DNA of 42,744 nt from an uncultured Acidobacteriia bacterium (GTDB taxonomy: Bacteria; Acidobacteriota; Terriglobia; Bryobacterales; Bryobacteraceae). The stretch lies in assembly GCA_903925975.1 (NCBI GenBank), contig CAIYHG010000164.1:1-42744 (forward strand). The letters run 5' to 3'. The notes beneath the pieces were generated by a model that was not told where the DNA came from, ran no database searches, and worked only from the letters and a program-made list of their open reading frames with translations. Position numbers and translations under genes: made by a program. Positions 1 to 7,790 of the stretch are shown here, in pieces (the first letter of the stretch is position 1; every line of letters begins with the position of its first letter).

Positions 1-462
1 CCGCCGCACCGGAGAGCCCTCAGAATCCCTCGCTACAGGCCGCAACTGACCACTATTTTTCGCTGCGCCGAGAAAGCCCCAGCCACCCCGCCTCTTTTGC
101 CCATCAGCGCCCGTCCGCCGCACGCTGGTGAGAAATCGCGGTTAGGACGCTCCGCTAATTTTGCGCTCGTATCCTAACTTACATCGTTATAGGACAAAGT
201 CAATAGTGTAAGGCTCTATTATAGTCCTATACTCAGGTAGGTACCTGAGGCAAGTATAGGTACCAAAGCCAGTCTCCGATGGTTGTCGTAGGAGCTGAGC
301 GTTGGAGTGGAGCCTGGGCGGTTTTCGAAGCCGGAAAATGGGCGGAGCGAGACTCGGCAACGCGGCCTTGGCAGGGCCGATGCCTTGCGCGGTCCCGGCG
401 CCACGGTCCGACGATTTCCGGGCCGCTTGTTTCCGGCGTGCCAGTGATTCAATATGGTGTAG
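1..462. other. Gene-free left end of the window
   Basis: No open frame here has a convincing start, ribosome binding site or recognisable product; the short frames between 219 and 500 look like chance frames. The AT-rich part (about 140-260) differs from the GC-rich surroundings and carries repeated copies of a TAGGA-type half-site: GTTAGGA at 141, TCCTAAC at 172, TATAGGAC at 188, GTCCTATA at 224 and GTATAGG at 254. The part 261-462 shows nothing except a weak promoter-like pair just before the tRNA (TTGTTT at 427, CAATAT at 450). Confidence 0.5.
188..260. promoter_or_regulatory. Mutually exclusive hairpins / repeated half-sites
   Basis: TATAGGAC (188-195) is complementary to GTCCTATA (224-231). 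The second segment, extended by one base to 232, is also complementary to GTATAGG (254-260). Inside the second hairpin TCAGGT (233-238) pairs with ACCTGA (243-248). The middle segment can therefore pair with either neighbour, an arrangement seen in attenuators and switches, but it could equally be paired operator half-sites for a DNA-binding protein. No gene starts directly downstream except the tRNA at 463. Confidence 0.4.
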
Positions 463-538
<76 letters not shown>

Positions 539-591
539 GAACGCCCCGCCCTTGCCGGTTCTATCGGGTGACGCTATCTTGTGAGGCGCCG

Positions 592-1431
592 TCAGCCGAT
601 TTCCATCGAAATCGAATATTCGAGCCGGGATTCGGCCGCCCCGCGGTAGGTGCCGATCGCGGGATTGGCCGATGCCGCGTCTGCCGCGGCCGCTATGGGA
701 ACGTGGGCATTGGTCACTGCCAGACCGCGGGACGGGTCATAGCCGCGCCAACCGGAGCTTTCCAGGTAGACTTCCGCCCAGGCGTGCAGTTCGCCGCCGT
801 CTTCCGCCAATGCGGCGCCAAGCTCATACCCGCTGACGAACCGCGCGGCGATTCCGGCCGAACGGCACGCCGCGCAGAATAATACGGCGGCGTCCCTACA
901 GGACCCCTCCCTGAGCGCCAGCGTCTGGCCGGGGGGATAAGGCGGACCGTCGCGCCGGACCACCTGTTTCGTGCGGTCGCAGAGCGCCCGGTTCAGCGCG
1001 TCCAGGAAGGCCATTGTCCCGCCGCCGCAACCGGCTGCCAGCTCTTGAGCGAAGGCCGCCACGTCGCGGTCGCTTTCCGCGGCTAGGTAAGCTCCCAGCA
1101 CTCCGCGCGAGGCTTCGGGGTACTGCACCGGCAAATGGGAATCGCCTGGCTGAATCAGGAAGTCGAACGGGTTATCGCGCAGCGTCTCCACTTCGAAGCG
1201 CGTGCGCAGCGTCAGGCGTTCCGTCAGGTTTTCGAACCATGCGTGCGTTACCGAGTTGCCATCCTGGTCGATGGCAGTCCAGCGGCCGGCCGGCGCCGGT
1301 TCTATCTCCAGCGAGAACTCGCGCAGACGCTGGCTGGCGTCCTCGCGAGGGCGCAGCCGTATCGCGTGAGGCTCCAGGTAGACCGGGGCGGAGAAACCGT
1401 ATTCGATCCTGTGTTCTACGGAGATTCGCAT
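592..1431 (-). CDS. Transglutaminase-like cysteine peptidase family protein
   Basis: The 279-residue protein belongs to the bacterial transglutaminase-like group (COG1305). An N-terminal beta domain (about 1-100) is followed by the transglutaminase core. The catalytic triad is visible: Cys178 in REGSCRDAA, His216 in ELHAWAEVY and Asp232 in GYDPSRG. There is no signal peptide, so it is probably cytoplasmic. It is the last gene of the minus-strand operon with an Anbu-type peptidase, an alpha-E protein and an ATP-grasp enzyme, and its start overlaps the Anbu gene by 16 nt, implying translational coupling. I chose the ATG at 1431 because the family N-terminus (MRISVEHRIEY) begins there; the longer frame to 1503 reads as overlap with Anbu. 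The substrate is unknown; proteolysis or amide exchange on a peptide tag are both possible. Confidence 0.88.
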   Translation of the reverse strand: MRISVEHRIEYGFSAPVYLEPHAIRLRPREDASQRLREFSLEIEPAPAGRWTAIDQDGNSVTHAWFENLTERLTLRTRFEVETLRDNPFDFLIQPGDSHLPVQYPEASRGVLGAYLAAESDRDVAAFAQELAAGCGGGTMAFLDALNRALCDRTKQVVRRDGPPYPPGQTLALREGSCRDAAVLFCAACRSAGIAARFVSGYELGAALAEDGGELHAWAEVYLESSGWRGYDPSRGLAVTNAHVPIAAAADAASANPAIGTYRGAAESRLEYSISMEIG

Positions 1432-2147
1432 GTAGGAAACGACGCTTCGATCCACTCCGCCGGCAGTTCCATCACGCTCTGGCGCATGCGCTCCTGCCAC
1501 CAATCGGAGATTGAGCGCAGTTCATCGCGCTGGTATCGCCGCTCGATGAACTCAAAGCTGCCTTTCCGGTACAGCAAAACGTCCATGGGGAAGTCCACGT
1601 CCGCGGCGCACCGCCGCGTGGCGTCAAATGCCAGAACCCCCACTTTGAAAGCGTACGGCATGGAATCGTTGTAGTGCAGCGAACGTTCCAGGATCGGCAT
1701 GCCGTAACCCGATGCGCCGATAATCTGGTAGGGCGTATCGGAGCCGATCTCCACCCAGTTGCCTTCCGGGTAGATCAGGAACAGCCGGTGATTGGAGTCG
1801 CCCGTTCCCTGGCCGCCTATCAGGGAGAAGGCATTGAACTTCAGGCCGTTGCTTTCGAGCGCCTCGCGATCTTCGGCGGAGACTTTGCGCACCTGCTGCG
1901 CGTAGAGGTTTACCACTCTGTAGAGGCGTTCCCGGGTCATTACGTCCTTGGCTAAGGCTTCCTCGAAGTAGAGCAGGATCTTGTCGCGCGCGGAGCGGAG
2001 CCCCGAGGTCATCACGAAGAATGCGAAGCCGGGCCCCTGGTACACCGCGGTCTTCTTCGCCACCAGGCACTCATTTCCGCTGAGGACGCGCGTGTCGGCA
2101 ATGGCGACCAGTCCGTCTCCCAGGTTGATTCCGAGGCAAAAGGTCAT
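1416..2147 (-). CDS. Anbu-type proteasome homologue (ancestral beta-subunit peptidase)
   Basis: The 243-residue protein starts MTFCLGINLGDGLVAIADTR, the signature of the predicted proteasome-type protease family (COG3484, Anbu). After removal of Met, Thr1 would be the nucleophile; Asp17 (IADTR) and Lys30 or Lys31 match the Thr-Asp-Lys triad of beta subunits. The Gly-rich SLIGGQGTG and IGASGYG segments also fit. It lies 4 nt after the alpha-E gene and overlaps the transglutaminase. No clear Shine-Dalgarno precedes the ATG at 2147, so translation is probably coupled. The frame runs up to 2228, but those extra residues overlap alpha-E and would bury the N-terminal Thr. In other genomes Anbu accompanies the same three partners; its substrate and physiological role are not settled. 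Confidence 0.9.
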   Translation of the reverse strand: MTFCLGINLGDGLVAIADTRVLSGNECLVAKKTAVYQGPGFAFFVMTSGLRSARDKILLYFEEALAKDVMTRERLYRVVNLYAQQVRKVSAEDREALESNGLKFNAFSLIGGQGTGDSNHRLFLIYPEGNWVEIGSDTPYQIIGASGYGMPILERSLHYNDSMPYAFKVGVLAFDATRRCAADVDFPMDVLLYRKGSFEFIERRYQRDELRSISDWWQERMRQSVMELPAEWIEASFPTCESP

Positions 2148-2151
2148 AATG

Positions 2152-3147
2152 TTACGCGTTCGCGCCGATCCCCGCGCCGAGCCGGCTGTGCCGCAGCGCG
2201 AAGAAATCCGCGGAGACGCAATCATCAATTGTATTCATTTTTGTCTGCAGCGCGTCGCAGAACTCGTGCAGGCCGCCGGTGAGGATCGGTTCCACGCGGG
2301 CGAAATCGAGTTCGCCCCTGAGTTGTCCTAGCCGCTGTTCGCTGGCGCAGGAGAAGGTTCCGCCCGGCGTCCCCGTGATGGCGTGAAGGCTGCGGTCGGC
2401 CCGGCCGATACAGTACCGGATGGCCCTCGGGAAGTCTCCGTCCAACAGCAGAAACTGCACGATTCGCTCCGGCGCGATGCGGCCGTAGAGCTTGCGGTAC
2501 ATCTCAAAAGCGCTGACCGATTTCAGTACGGCGGACCACTGCACGTCGTCGTAGGGCGTGCCCACGTCGGCCACCGAAGGCAACAGCATAAAGTACTTGA
2601 CGTCGAGGATGCGCGAGGTCTTCTCGGCGCGCTCAAGCAACGTTCCCACGCGGTTGAAGTGCCATGCCTCGTTGTGGCTCATGGTCACGTCTTTGATGCC
2701 TCCGAACAGATGGCACGCCATGCGCACCGCGCGGCAGAACGCGGGCAGTGACCCGTGCTTCGGGCGCCGGCTTTCCTCCGTGATGAACAGATACATATCG
2801 TTCACCTGCGTCCACATTTCCGAGGAGATCACCTCACGCACGGAACGCGCGTCTTCCCGGGCGCTGCGAATGCACGAGAAAACGGAGTTGGGGTATTCCG
2901 GGTCGAAGGCCAGAAACTGCAGCGCGTTGCGCAGCGTGGCTTCGCCGTAGCGCTCCCGGAACAGGGCGCTGTCGCCGCTGGCATCGATGATCGGCTGCCA
3001 CTGGCCGGTGTAATCCTGCGGAAGGTCTATCAGCAGGTTGTGGTTCACGTCCAGGAACCGCGCCACATTTTCGGCGCGTTCGATGTAGCGCCCCATCCAA
3101 TAGACGGCGTCGGCCACGCGGCTGAGAAGGGGTTGTACGCTCGGCAT
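2152..3147 (-). CDS. Alpha-E domain protein (DUF403 / COG2307)
   Basis: This 331-residue, mostly alpha-helical protein carries the family opening LLSRVADAVYWMGRYIERAE and the following ARFLDVNHN, the most conserved part of alpha-E proteins. Their biochemical role is unknown, but they are regularly encoded next to circularly permuted ATP-grasp enzymes, transglutaminases and Anbu, sometimes fused to the ATP-grasp. The ATG at 3147 is preceded by a strong GGAGGAG about 8 nt upstream, inside the end of the ATP-grasp gene, and lies 1 nt beyond its stop codon. The longer frame to 3180 lacks such a site. It is presumably a partner of the ATP-grasp enzyme in a peptide-modifying complex (inference). 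Confidence 0.9.
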   Translation of the reverse strand: MPSVQPLLSRVADAVYWMGRYIERAENVARFLDVNHNLLIDLPQDYTGQWQPIIDASGDSALFRERYGEATLRNALQFLAFDPEYPNSVFSCIRSAREDARSVREVISSEMWTQVNDMYLFITEESRRPKHGSLPAFCRAVRMACHLFGGIKDVTMSHNEAWHFNRVGTLLERAEKTSRILDVKYFMLLPSVADVGTPYDDVQWSAVLKSVSAFEMYRKLYGRIAPERIVQFLLLDGDFPRAIRYCIGRADRSLHAITGTPGGTFSCASEQRLGQLRGELDFARVEPILTGGLHEFCDALQTKMNTIDDCVSADFFALRHSRLGAGIGANA

Positions 3148-3148
3148 C

Positions 3149-4606
3149 TTATCGCTCCTCCTCCTTGGAACCGGGGTCATGGGCGAGCACCCACGTGTCC
3201 TTGCTGCCGCCTCCCTGAGAGGAATTGACTACCAGCGAGCCCTTGCGCATCGCTACCCGCGTGAGTCCGCCCGGCAGCACGTAGATTTCCTTGCCGCAGA
3301 GCACGAAGGGCCGCAGGTCTACATGCCGCCCCTCCACGCGGTCTTCCACGATGGTGGGCGCGCGGGAGAGTGCCAGCGTGGGCTGGGCGATGTAGTTGCG
3401 CGGGTTGGCGGAGATCCGGCCCGCGAAATCCTCGCGTTCAGCCGCGGTGGAATGCGGCCCCACCAGCATTCCGTAACCACCCGATTCGTTGGCCGCCTTC
3501 ACTACCAGTTTCTCCAGATTTTCCAGTACGTATTTTCGGTCTTTGTCCCGCCAGCACAAGTAAGTCGGCACGTTCGGCAGAATCGGGTCCTCGCCTTCGT
3601 AGTAACGGATCATGTCCGGTACATAGGCGTAGATCACCTTGTCGTCGGCAATGCCGTTTCCCGGTGCGTTCACCAGCGTGACGCGCCCGGCGCGGTAGGC
3701 CGCCATCAGCCCGGGCACGCCCAGCAGCGAATCCGGGCGGAAGGCTTCGGGGTCCAGGAAATCGTCGTCCACGCGCCGGTAGACCACATCGACGCGCTGC
3801 AGCCCCTTGGTGGTCCGCATGTAGACGTACCCGTCGTCAACTACGAGGTCGCGCCCTTCCACCAGTTGCACGCCCATTTGCCGGGCCAGGAAGCTGTGCT
3901 CGAAGTACGCGGAGTTATAGATCCCCGGCGTGAGCACCACCACGCGCGCCTGCGTCGCGTTCGGCGAGAGTGACTCCAGAACCTCCAGCAGTCGGCTGGG
4001 GTATTCGCTCGTGCCGCGCACCGTCAGCCCTTCGAACACGCGTGGGAAGATCCGCTTCAGCACTTCGCGGTTCTCCATGACGTATGAAACTCCGGAGGGC
4101 ACGCGGAGGTTGTCCTCCAGCACGTAATACTGGCCGTCGCGGTCGCGCACAAGGTCCGTTCCGGTGATGTGCGCCCACACGCCGAACGGCGGGTTGAGCC
4201 CCTGGCACTGCTCGCGGTAAGAGACGGCGCTGGTAACCACTTCCTCCGGAATCGTGCCGCTCTTGAGTATCTTCCTGTCGTGATAGATATCGTCTATGAA
4301 ACAGTTCAACGCATGGATGCGCTGTTTCAGGCCGCGCTCGATGTAACTCCACTCTTTCGCCGAGACGATCCGCGGGATCAGGTCGAACGGGAAGATCCGT
4401 TCGGCGCCCTGCTGGTCTCCGTAGACGTTGAATGTGATCCCGAGCTGCAACAGCAGGCGCTCGGAGGCGTTCTTGTGCCGCATGAGCTGCTCGCCGCCGA
4501 GTGCATTGATGGTTTCGAGGACCATTTGCGCCTGCGGCCGCACCACTCCGTCTCTTTCGAACATCTCGTCGAAGTAGCCGTCCGTACTGTAGTTTGAAAA
4601 GAACAT
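3149..4606 (-). CDS. Circularly permuted ATP-grasp protein (COG2308)
   Basis: The 485-residue protein belongs to the circularly permuted ATP-grasp family, thought to ligate an amine or amino acid to a carboxylate. Family hallmarks are the segment FPFDLIPRIVSAKEW, the GSDL-type region HITGTDLVRDRDGQYYVLED, the KAANESGGYGMLVGP loop for ATP, and the C-terminal RPFVLCGKEIYVLPGGLTRVA followed by GSLVVNSSQGGGSKDTWVL. It heads the minus-strand operon ahead of alpha-E, Anbu and transglutaminase. The ATG at 4606 has GGAG upstream and matches the family start (MFFSNYSTDGYFDEMF); the frame to 4639 adds residues without support. A -10-like TATGAT lies at 4631-4636. The product is unknown; a small peptide is likely. 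Confidence 0.9.
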   Translation of the reverse strand: MFFSNYSTDGYFDEMFERDGVVRPQAQMVLETINALGGEQLMRHKNASERLLLQLGITFNVYGDQQGAERIFPFDLIPRIVSAKEWSYIERGLKQRIHALNCFIDDIYHDRKILKSGTIPEEVVTSAVSYREQCQGLNPPFGVWAHITGTDLVRDRDGQYYVLEDNLRVPSGVSYVMENREVLKRIFPRVFEGLTVRGTSEYPSRLLEVLESLSPNATQARVVVLTPGIYNSAYFEHSFLARQMGVQLVEGRDLVVDDGYVYMRTTKGLQRVDVVYRRVDDDFLDPEAFRPDSLLGVPGLMAAYRAGRVTLVNAPGNGIADDKVIYAYVPDMIRYYEGEDPILPNVPTYLCWRDKDRKYVLENLEKLVVKAANESGGYGMLVGPHSTAAEREDFAGRISANPRNYIAQPTLALSRAPTIVEDRVEGRHVDLRPFVLCGKEIYVLPGGLTRVAMRKGSLVVNSSQGGGSKDTWVLAHDPGSKEEER

Positions 4607-4630
4607 GGCGCCGCTCCAAACAAGTAACCG

Positions 4631-4636
4631 ATCATA
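4631..4636 (-). promoter_or_regulatory. Candidate -10 element of the ATP-grasp/Anbu operon
   Basis: On the minus strand TATGAT (5 of 6 matches to TATAAT) lies 24 nt before the ATG at 4606, which leaves room for the GGAG site in an 18-nt leader. No good -35 is seen at 16-18 nt. The 163-nt gap between holB and this operon shows no clear terminator. Confidence 0.35.
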
Positions 4637-4769
4637 CAATCATCGCCGAGCGGCATGGCGGAAGTGAAAGAGAAATAATTGATAGGGACCATAGCTTCCG
4701 GCATCGGTATCCGGCTGCGCGGGCCATCCCGAATGCGCGGCGGGAATGCCAGTCCGTGGACGATCGCGC

Positions 4770-5792
4770 CTAACCGCGCAATTCCATGATCAGCGCGTCG
4801 AGCGCGATGGTCTTCTGAATGTTGCGCCGGATCAATCGCGCGGCTTCATCCACCTGCGCCACGGCCTTCCGCACCCATGCGAACGAGGCGCGCCCAGAAA
4901 TTGCCTCTAACTCGCCGCGGATGTCCTGATTCCGGATTTCTCCCGCGCCTTCGCGCAGCAGCATCACGTCCCTCAAGAGGTCGTACAGCACTTTGAGGTA
5001 GAGTTCGAGCTTCTCGCTCTTGTTGCGCCCGATGGCCTCGGATACCGGAATCCACGATCCGAACGGCGCCGCGCCGGCCGCGGCTTTCAGTAGCGTCAGC
5101 ATCGCCGCGCGCCGCCGGTCGTAGGCGTCCAGATCGATCGAGATCGCCAGGCCCGGGCTGCCCGCCGCCAGTTGGATGCGGCGTTCCACGCGGTCCAGGT
5201 TGCGCGCCCGCACGAAGGCGCGCATCTCCTCGGGCGAGAGCGGCGCGAAATAGAAGGGCAGGGAGCGCGAGCGAATCGTCGGCAGCAGATCGTAGGCGTT
5301 TTCCGCCGTCATGATCAGAATCAGGTGGGGCGGCGGCTCTTCGAGCGTCTTCAGCAGCGAGTTCGCGGCCTGGTCGTTGGCGCGGTCTACGTGATCGATA
5401 AGGAAGATGCGGCGCTTGCCCTTGTGCGGCAGAAACGGCGCGCGTTCCTTGAGAAGCCGCGCCTGCGGAATCGAAATCTGGCGCATCGGGCCGTCGGGGG
5501 GAAAGGTCACGAAATCGGGATGCGTCGCCACCAGCAGCGGCTCGTCGTTGCGCTTCTCCGCCGGCAATTTCTCGCGCGCCGCCAGCATCTCCTGGTTGCG
5601 CGGCAGGCTTAGGTCGTCGGCTTCAATCAGTTCCGGGCGGCCTAGCAGGCGTTCGCCCAGCCTGCGGGCCAGCGTCGCTTTGCCCACGCCTTCGGGCCCG
5701 GCGAACAGCAGCGTTTGCGCCAGCCGGTCCTGCGCGATCATCCGTTCCACGGCGTCGGTGACGTGCGCGTTGCCCCAGTAATTATCGAACAT
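4770..5792 (-). CDS. holB: DNA polymerase III, delta-prime subunit of the clamp loader
   Basis: The 340-residue AAA+ protein starts MFDNYWGNAHVTDAVERMI. It has a Walker A motif GPEGVGKA near residue 33, a Walker B-like RIFLIDHVDRA, and the clamp-loader signature NSLLKTLEEPPPHLILIM followed by LLPTIRSRS. It would serve in the DnaX/HolA/HolB complex that loads the sliding clamp. The four-cysteine zinc module common in clamp-loader subunits is not evident. Its start lies inside the end of tmk (11-nt overlap), a frequent tmk-holB pairing that suggests one transcript with coupled translation. A distant gamma/tau paralogue is less likely, because the protein is short and follows tmk. Confidence 0.92.
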   Translation of the reverse strand: MFDNYWGNAHVTDAVERMIAQDRLAQTLLFAGPEGVGKATLARRLGERLLGRPELIEADDLSLPRNQEMLAAREKLPAEKRNDEPLLVATHPDFVTFPPDGPMRQISIPQARLLKERAPFLPHKGKRRIFLIDHVDRANDQAANSLLKTLEEPPPHLILIMTAENAYDLLPTIRSRSLPFYFAPLSPEEMRAFVRARNLDRVERRIQLAAGSPGLAISIDLDAYDRRRAAMLTLLKAAAGAAPFGSWIPVSEAIGRNKSEKLELYLKVLYDLLRDVMLLREGAGEIRNQDIRGELEAISGRASFAWVRKAVAQVDEAARLIRRNIQKTIALDALIMELRG

Positions 5793-6423
5793 AGGGCGAG
5801 ACCGCTTCCCATACCGCGCGCTCGATTTCGTCGATGGAGGCGCGCCCGTCCACCACTTTCACGCGTTCGGGTTCGCGCGCCGCCAGCGCGTGGTACTCAT
5901 CGTACGCGCGCCGGTGGAAGTCCAGCGATTGATCGTCCATGCGTGTTTCGCAATGCGGCTCCGCGAGGTTGCGGGCCCGTGCGCGCGCCAGGCTCACCTC
6001 GGGATCGATGTCCACCAGGATAGTCAGGTCGGGCTTCAGGCCCCGGCAGGCGATGCGGTCCAGATCGATCACGTTCTGCGCGCCCAGCCCGCGCGCGCAG
6101 CCCTGATAGACCAGCGTCGAATCCGTGAAGCGGTCGGCGATCACGATCTCGCCGCGCCCGAGCGCCGGCAAAATCAACTCGTCCACGTTCTGCGCCCGCG
6201 AAGCGAAGTAGAGCAGCATTTCCGTGGTCGGGCTCAACTCCTGGTTCGCGCTATCCAGCAGAATGCGGCGGATCATGCCGCCAATGCGCGTCCCGCCCGG
6301 CTCGGCGGTTTCAAGCGTGGTGCGGCCAATCTGGCGCAGGCGCTCCACAAGGCGGCGCATCTGCGTGGTCTTGCCTGAGCCGTCCATCCCTTCAAATGTG
6401 AGAAACAGGCCGCGCGCTGGCAT
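5782..6423 (-). CDS. tmk: Thymidylate kinase (dTMP kinase)
   Basis: The 213-residue enzyme phosphorylates dTMP to dTDP. It shows the P-loop FEGMDGSGKTTQ (about residues 10-21), the DR(F/Y)-type motif IADRFTDSTLVYQG with the substrate-binding Arg and Tyr, and the lid region ARARARNLAEPHCETR. I chose the ATG at 6423 because the family N-terminus (RGLFLTFEG) follows it at once; the frame to 6603 is GC-biased filler. There is no Shine-Dalgarno; instead TACAAT lies 10 nt upstream, suggesting a near-leaderless mRNA. It overlaps holB by 11 nt. Confidence 0.95.
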   Translation of the reverse strand: MPARGLFLTFEGMDGSGKTTQMRRLVERLRQIGRTTLETAEPGGTRIGGMIRRILLDSANQELSPTTEMLLYFASRAQNVDELILPALGRGEIVIADRFTDSTLVYQGCARGLGAQNVIDLDRIACRGLKPDLTILVDIDPEVSLARARARNLAEPHCETRMDDQSLDFHRRAYDEYHALAAREPERVKVVDGRASIDEIERAVWEAVSPYVR

Positions 6424-6433
6424 TGGAACAACT

Positions 6434-6439
6434 ATTGTA
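6434..6439 (-). promoter_or_regulatory. Candidate -10 of a near-leaderless tmk transcript
   Basis: Minus-strand TACAAT (5 of 6 to consensus) ends 10 nt before the tmk ATG at 6423. A start about 7 nt downstream would leave only about 3-4 nt of leader, which agrees with the absence of a ribosome binding site. No strong -35 is visible. Confidence 0.45.
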
Positions 6440-6602
6440 GCGGCCTCTGCGCGGGGCAGCGGCGACACGCCCCGCCTGGGTGAAATCCCCCAGTCGCGCC
6501 CACGGCGGCAGCCTCGCCTTGTCGCAATTTGCCTCATGTTTTCAAACTGGTTATGCTGGTTACATAAGTGCTGCACACCCTGTCCGCATATCTGGAGAAG
6601 CA

Positions 6603-7670
6603 ATGAACTTCGATCAAAGCCCGATGCTGGTGATCTGGGAAGTCACGCAGGCGTGCGACCTGGCCTGCGTCCATTGCCGCGCTTCCGCTCTGTCCGAACG
6701 GAATCCGCGCGAGTTGACCACGGAGCAGGGCTACCGCCTTCTGGACGAGATCCGCTCTTTCGGCGAGCCGCTGATGGTCTTCACCGGCGGCGATCCGTTG
6801 AAGCGGCCTGACCTGTACGACCTGATCCGCTACAGCGTGAAGATCGGCCTGAGGACGAACGTGACTCCCAGCGCCACTCCGCTGCTCACCAATGAAGCGA
6901 TCCAGAGATTCAAGGACGCGGGCGTCACGCGCATGGCCATCAGCCTGGACGGGCCCGATGCCGAAACGCACGATGCCTTCCGCGGCATCCCCGGCACGTT
7001 CGACCGCGCGCTGGTAGCGCTCCGGTTCGCGCGCGATATCGGCCTCGATACCCAATTTCAAACCACGGTGACGAAGCGCAACATGCACCGCCTGGATGAA
7101 ATGGCCGAGATCGCCAAGGAAGTCCGCACCAAGATGTGGAGCCTGTTCTTCCTCATCGTGACCGGCCGCGCGGCGGAAACCGACGATCTGACCGCGCCCG
7201 AGTACGAAGAAGTCTTCAGGTTCATGTACGAACTTTCGAAGACGGCGCAGTTCGGAATCAAGACCACCGAGGCAATGCACTACCGCCGCTACGTGGCGCA
7301 GCGCATCCGCGAGGAAGGCCGGGCCGCCGAAAACGAAGCCGCGAAGGGCGTAGCGTGGCGCACGGCCGGAGTCAGCGACGGCAAGGGTTTTGTTTTCGTC
7401 TCGCACACCGGCGAAGTTTACCCGAGCGGCTTCCTTCCGCTCAGCGCCGGCAACGTGCTCACCGATCCCCTGACGAAGGTGTACCGGGAATCGGACCTGT
7501 TCGTTTCGCTGCGCGACACCTCTCAGCGCCACGGAAAGTGCGGCCTATGCGAGTACGTAAAGGTGTGCGGCGGATCGCGCTCGCGGGCGTACGCCTTCAC
7601 GGGCGACTATCAGGGTGAAGATCCCCGTTGCGTCTACCAGCCCCATCTGGCCGACGCCGTAACCGGCTAG
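6603..7670 (+). CDS. Radical SAM/SPASM protein (TIGR04053-like)
   Basis: The 355-residue protein has the radical SAM cluster motif CX3CX2C at Cys18, Cys22 and Cys25 (QACDLACVHCRA) and the GGDP motif MVFTGGDPLKRPDL. Its C-terminal cysteine set (GKCGLCEYVKVCGG, then DPRCVY) is typical of SPASM auxiliary iron-sulfur clusters. The layout resembles the radical SAM/SPASM family I know as TIGR04053, related to heme-synthesis and peptide-modifying enzymes (AhbD, NirJ, PqqE types). Start: ATG at 6603 with GGAG at 6594-6597; residues encoded upstream of it are not family-like. It is monocistronic and diverges from tmk. No precursor peptide gene is visible beside it, and the reaction is unknown. Confidence 0.85.
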   Translation: MNFDQSPMLVIWEVTQACDLACVHCRASALSERNPRELTTEQGYRLLDEIRSFGEPLMVFTGGDPLKRPDLYDLIRYSVKIGLRTNVTPSATPLLTNEAIQRFKDAGVTRMAISLDGPDAETHDAFRGIPGTFDRALVALRFARDIGLDTQFQTTVTKRNMHRLDEMAEIAKEVRTKMWSLFFLIVTGRAAETDDLTAPEYEEVFRFMYELSKTAQFGIKTTEAMHYRRYVAQRIREEGRAAENEAAKGVAWRTAGVSDGKGFVFVSHTGEVYPSGFLPLSAGNVLTDPLTKVYRESDLFVSLRDTSQRHGKCGLCEYVKVCGGSRSRAYAFTGDYQGEDPRCVYQPHLADAVTG

Positions 7671-7700
7671 AAAGTCCCCGGTGAGGGCCTGCCGTTGTGG

Positions 7701-7738
7701 GGCGGACGCCCTCGTCCGCGCCGGACCCCCGGTCCGGC
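7701..7738. repeat. Double palindrome, probable two-way terminator
   Basis: Two adjacent perfect hairpins: GCGGACG (7702-7708) with CGTCCGC (7713-7719), and CCGGACC (7721-7727) with GGTCCGG (7731-7737). They sit between the convergent radical SAM gene and the gene at 7791. They are introduced by GTTGTGGGGC, the same head as the palindromes at 26433 and elsewhere, so this is likely another member of the dispersed GTGGGGC family. There is no U-tract. Confidence 0.5.
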
Positions 7739-7790
7739 CAATCCTGATAGGGGATTAGCGCCAAGGGCAATGCCGACCGAGCCCGCCGGC

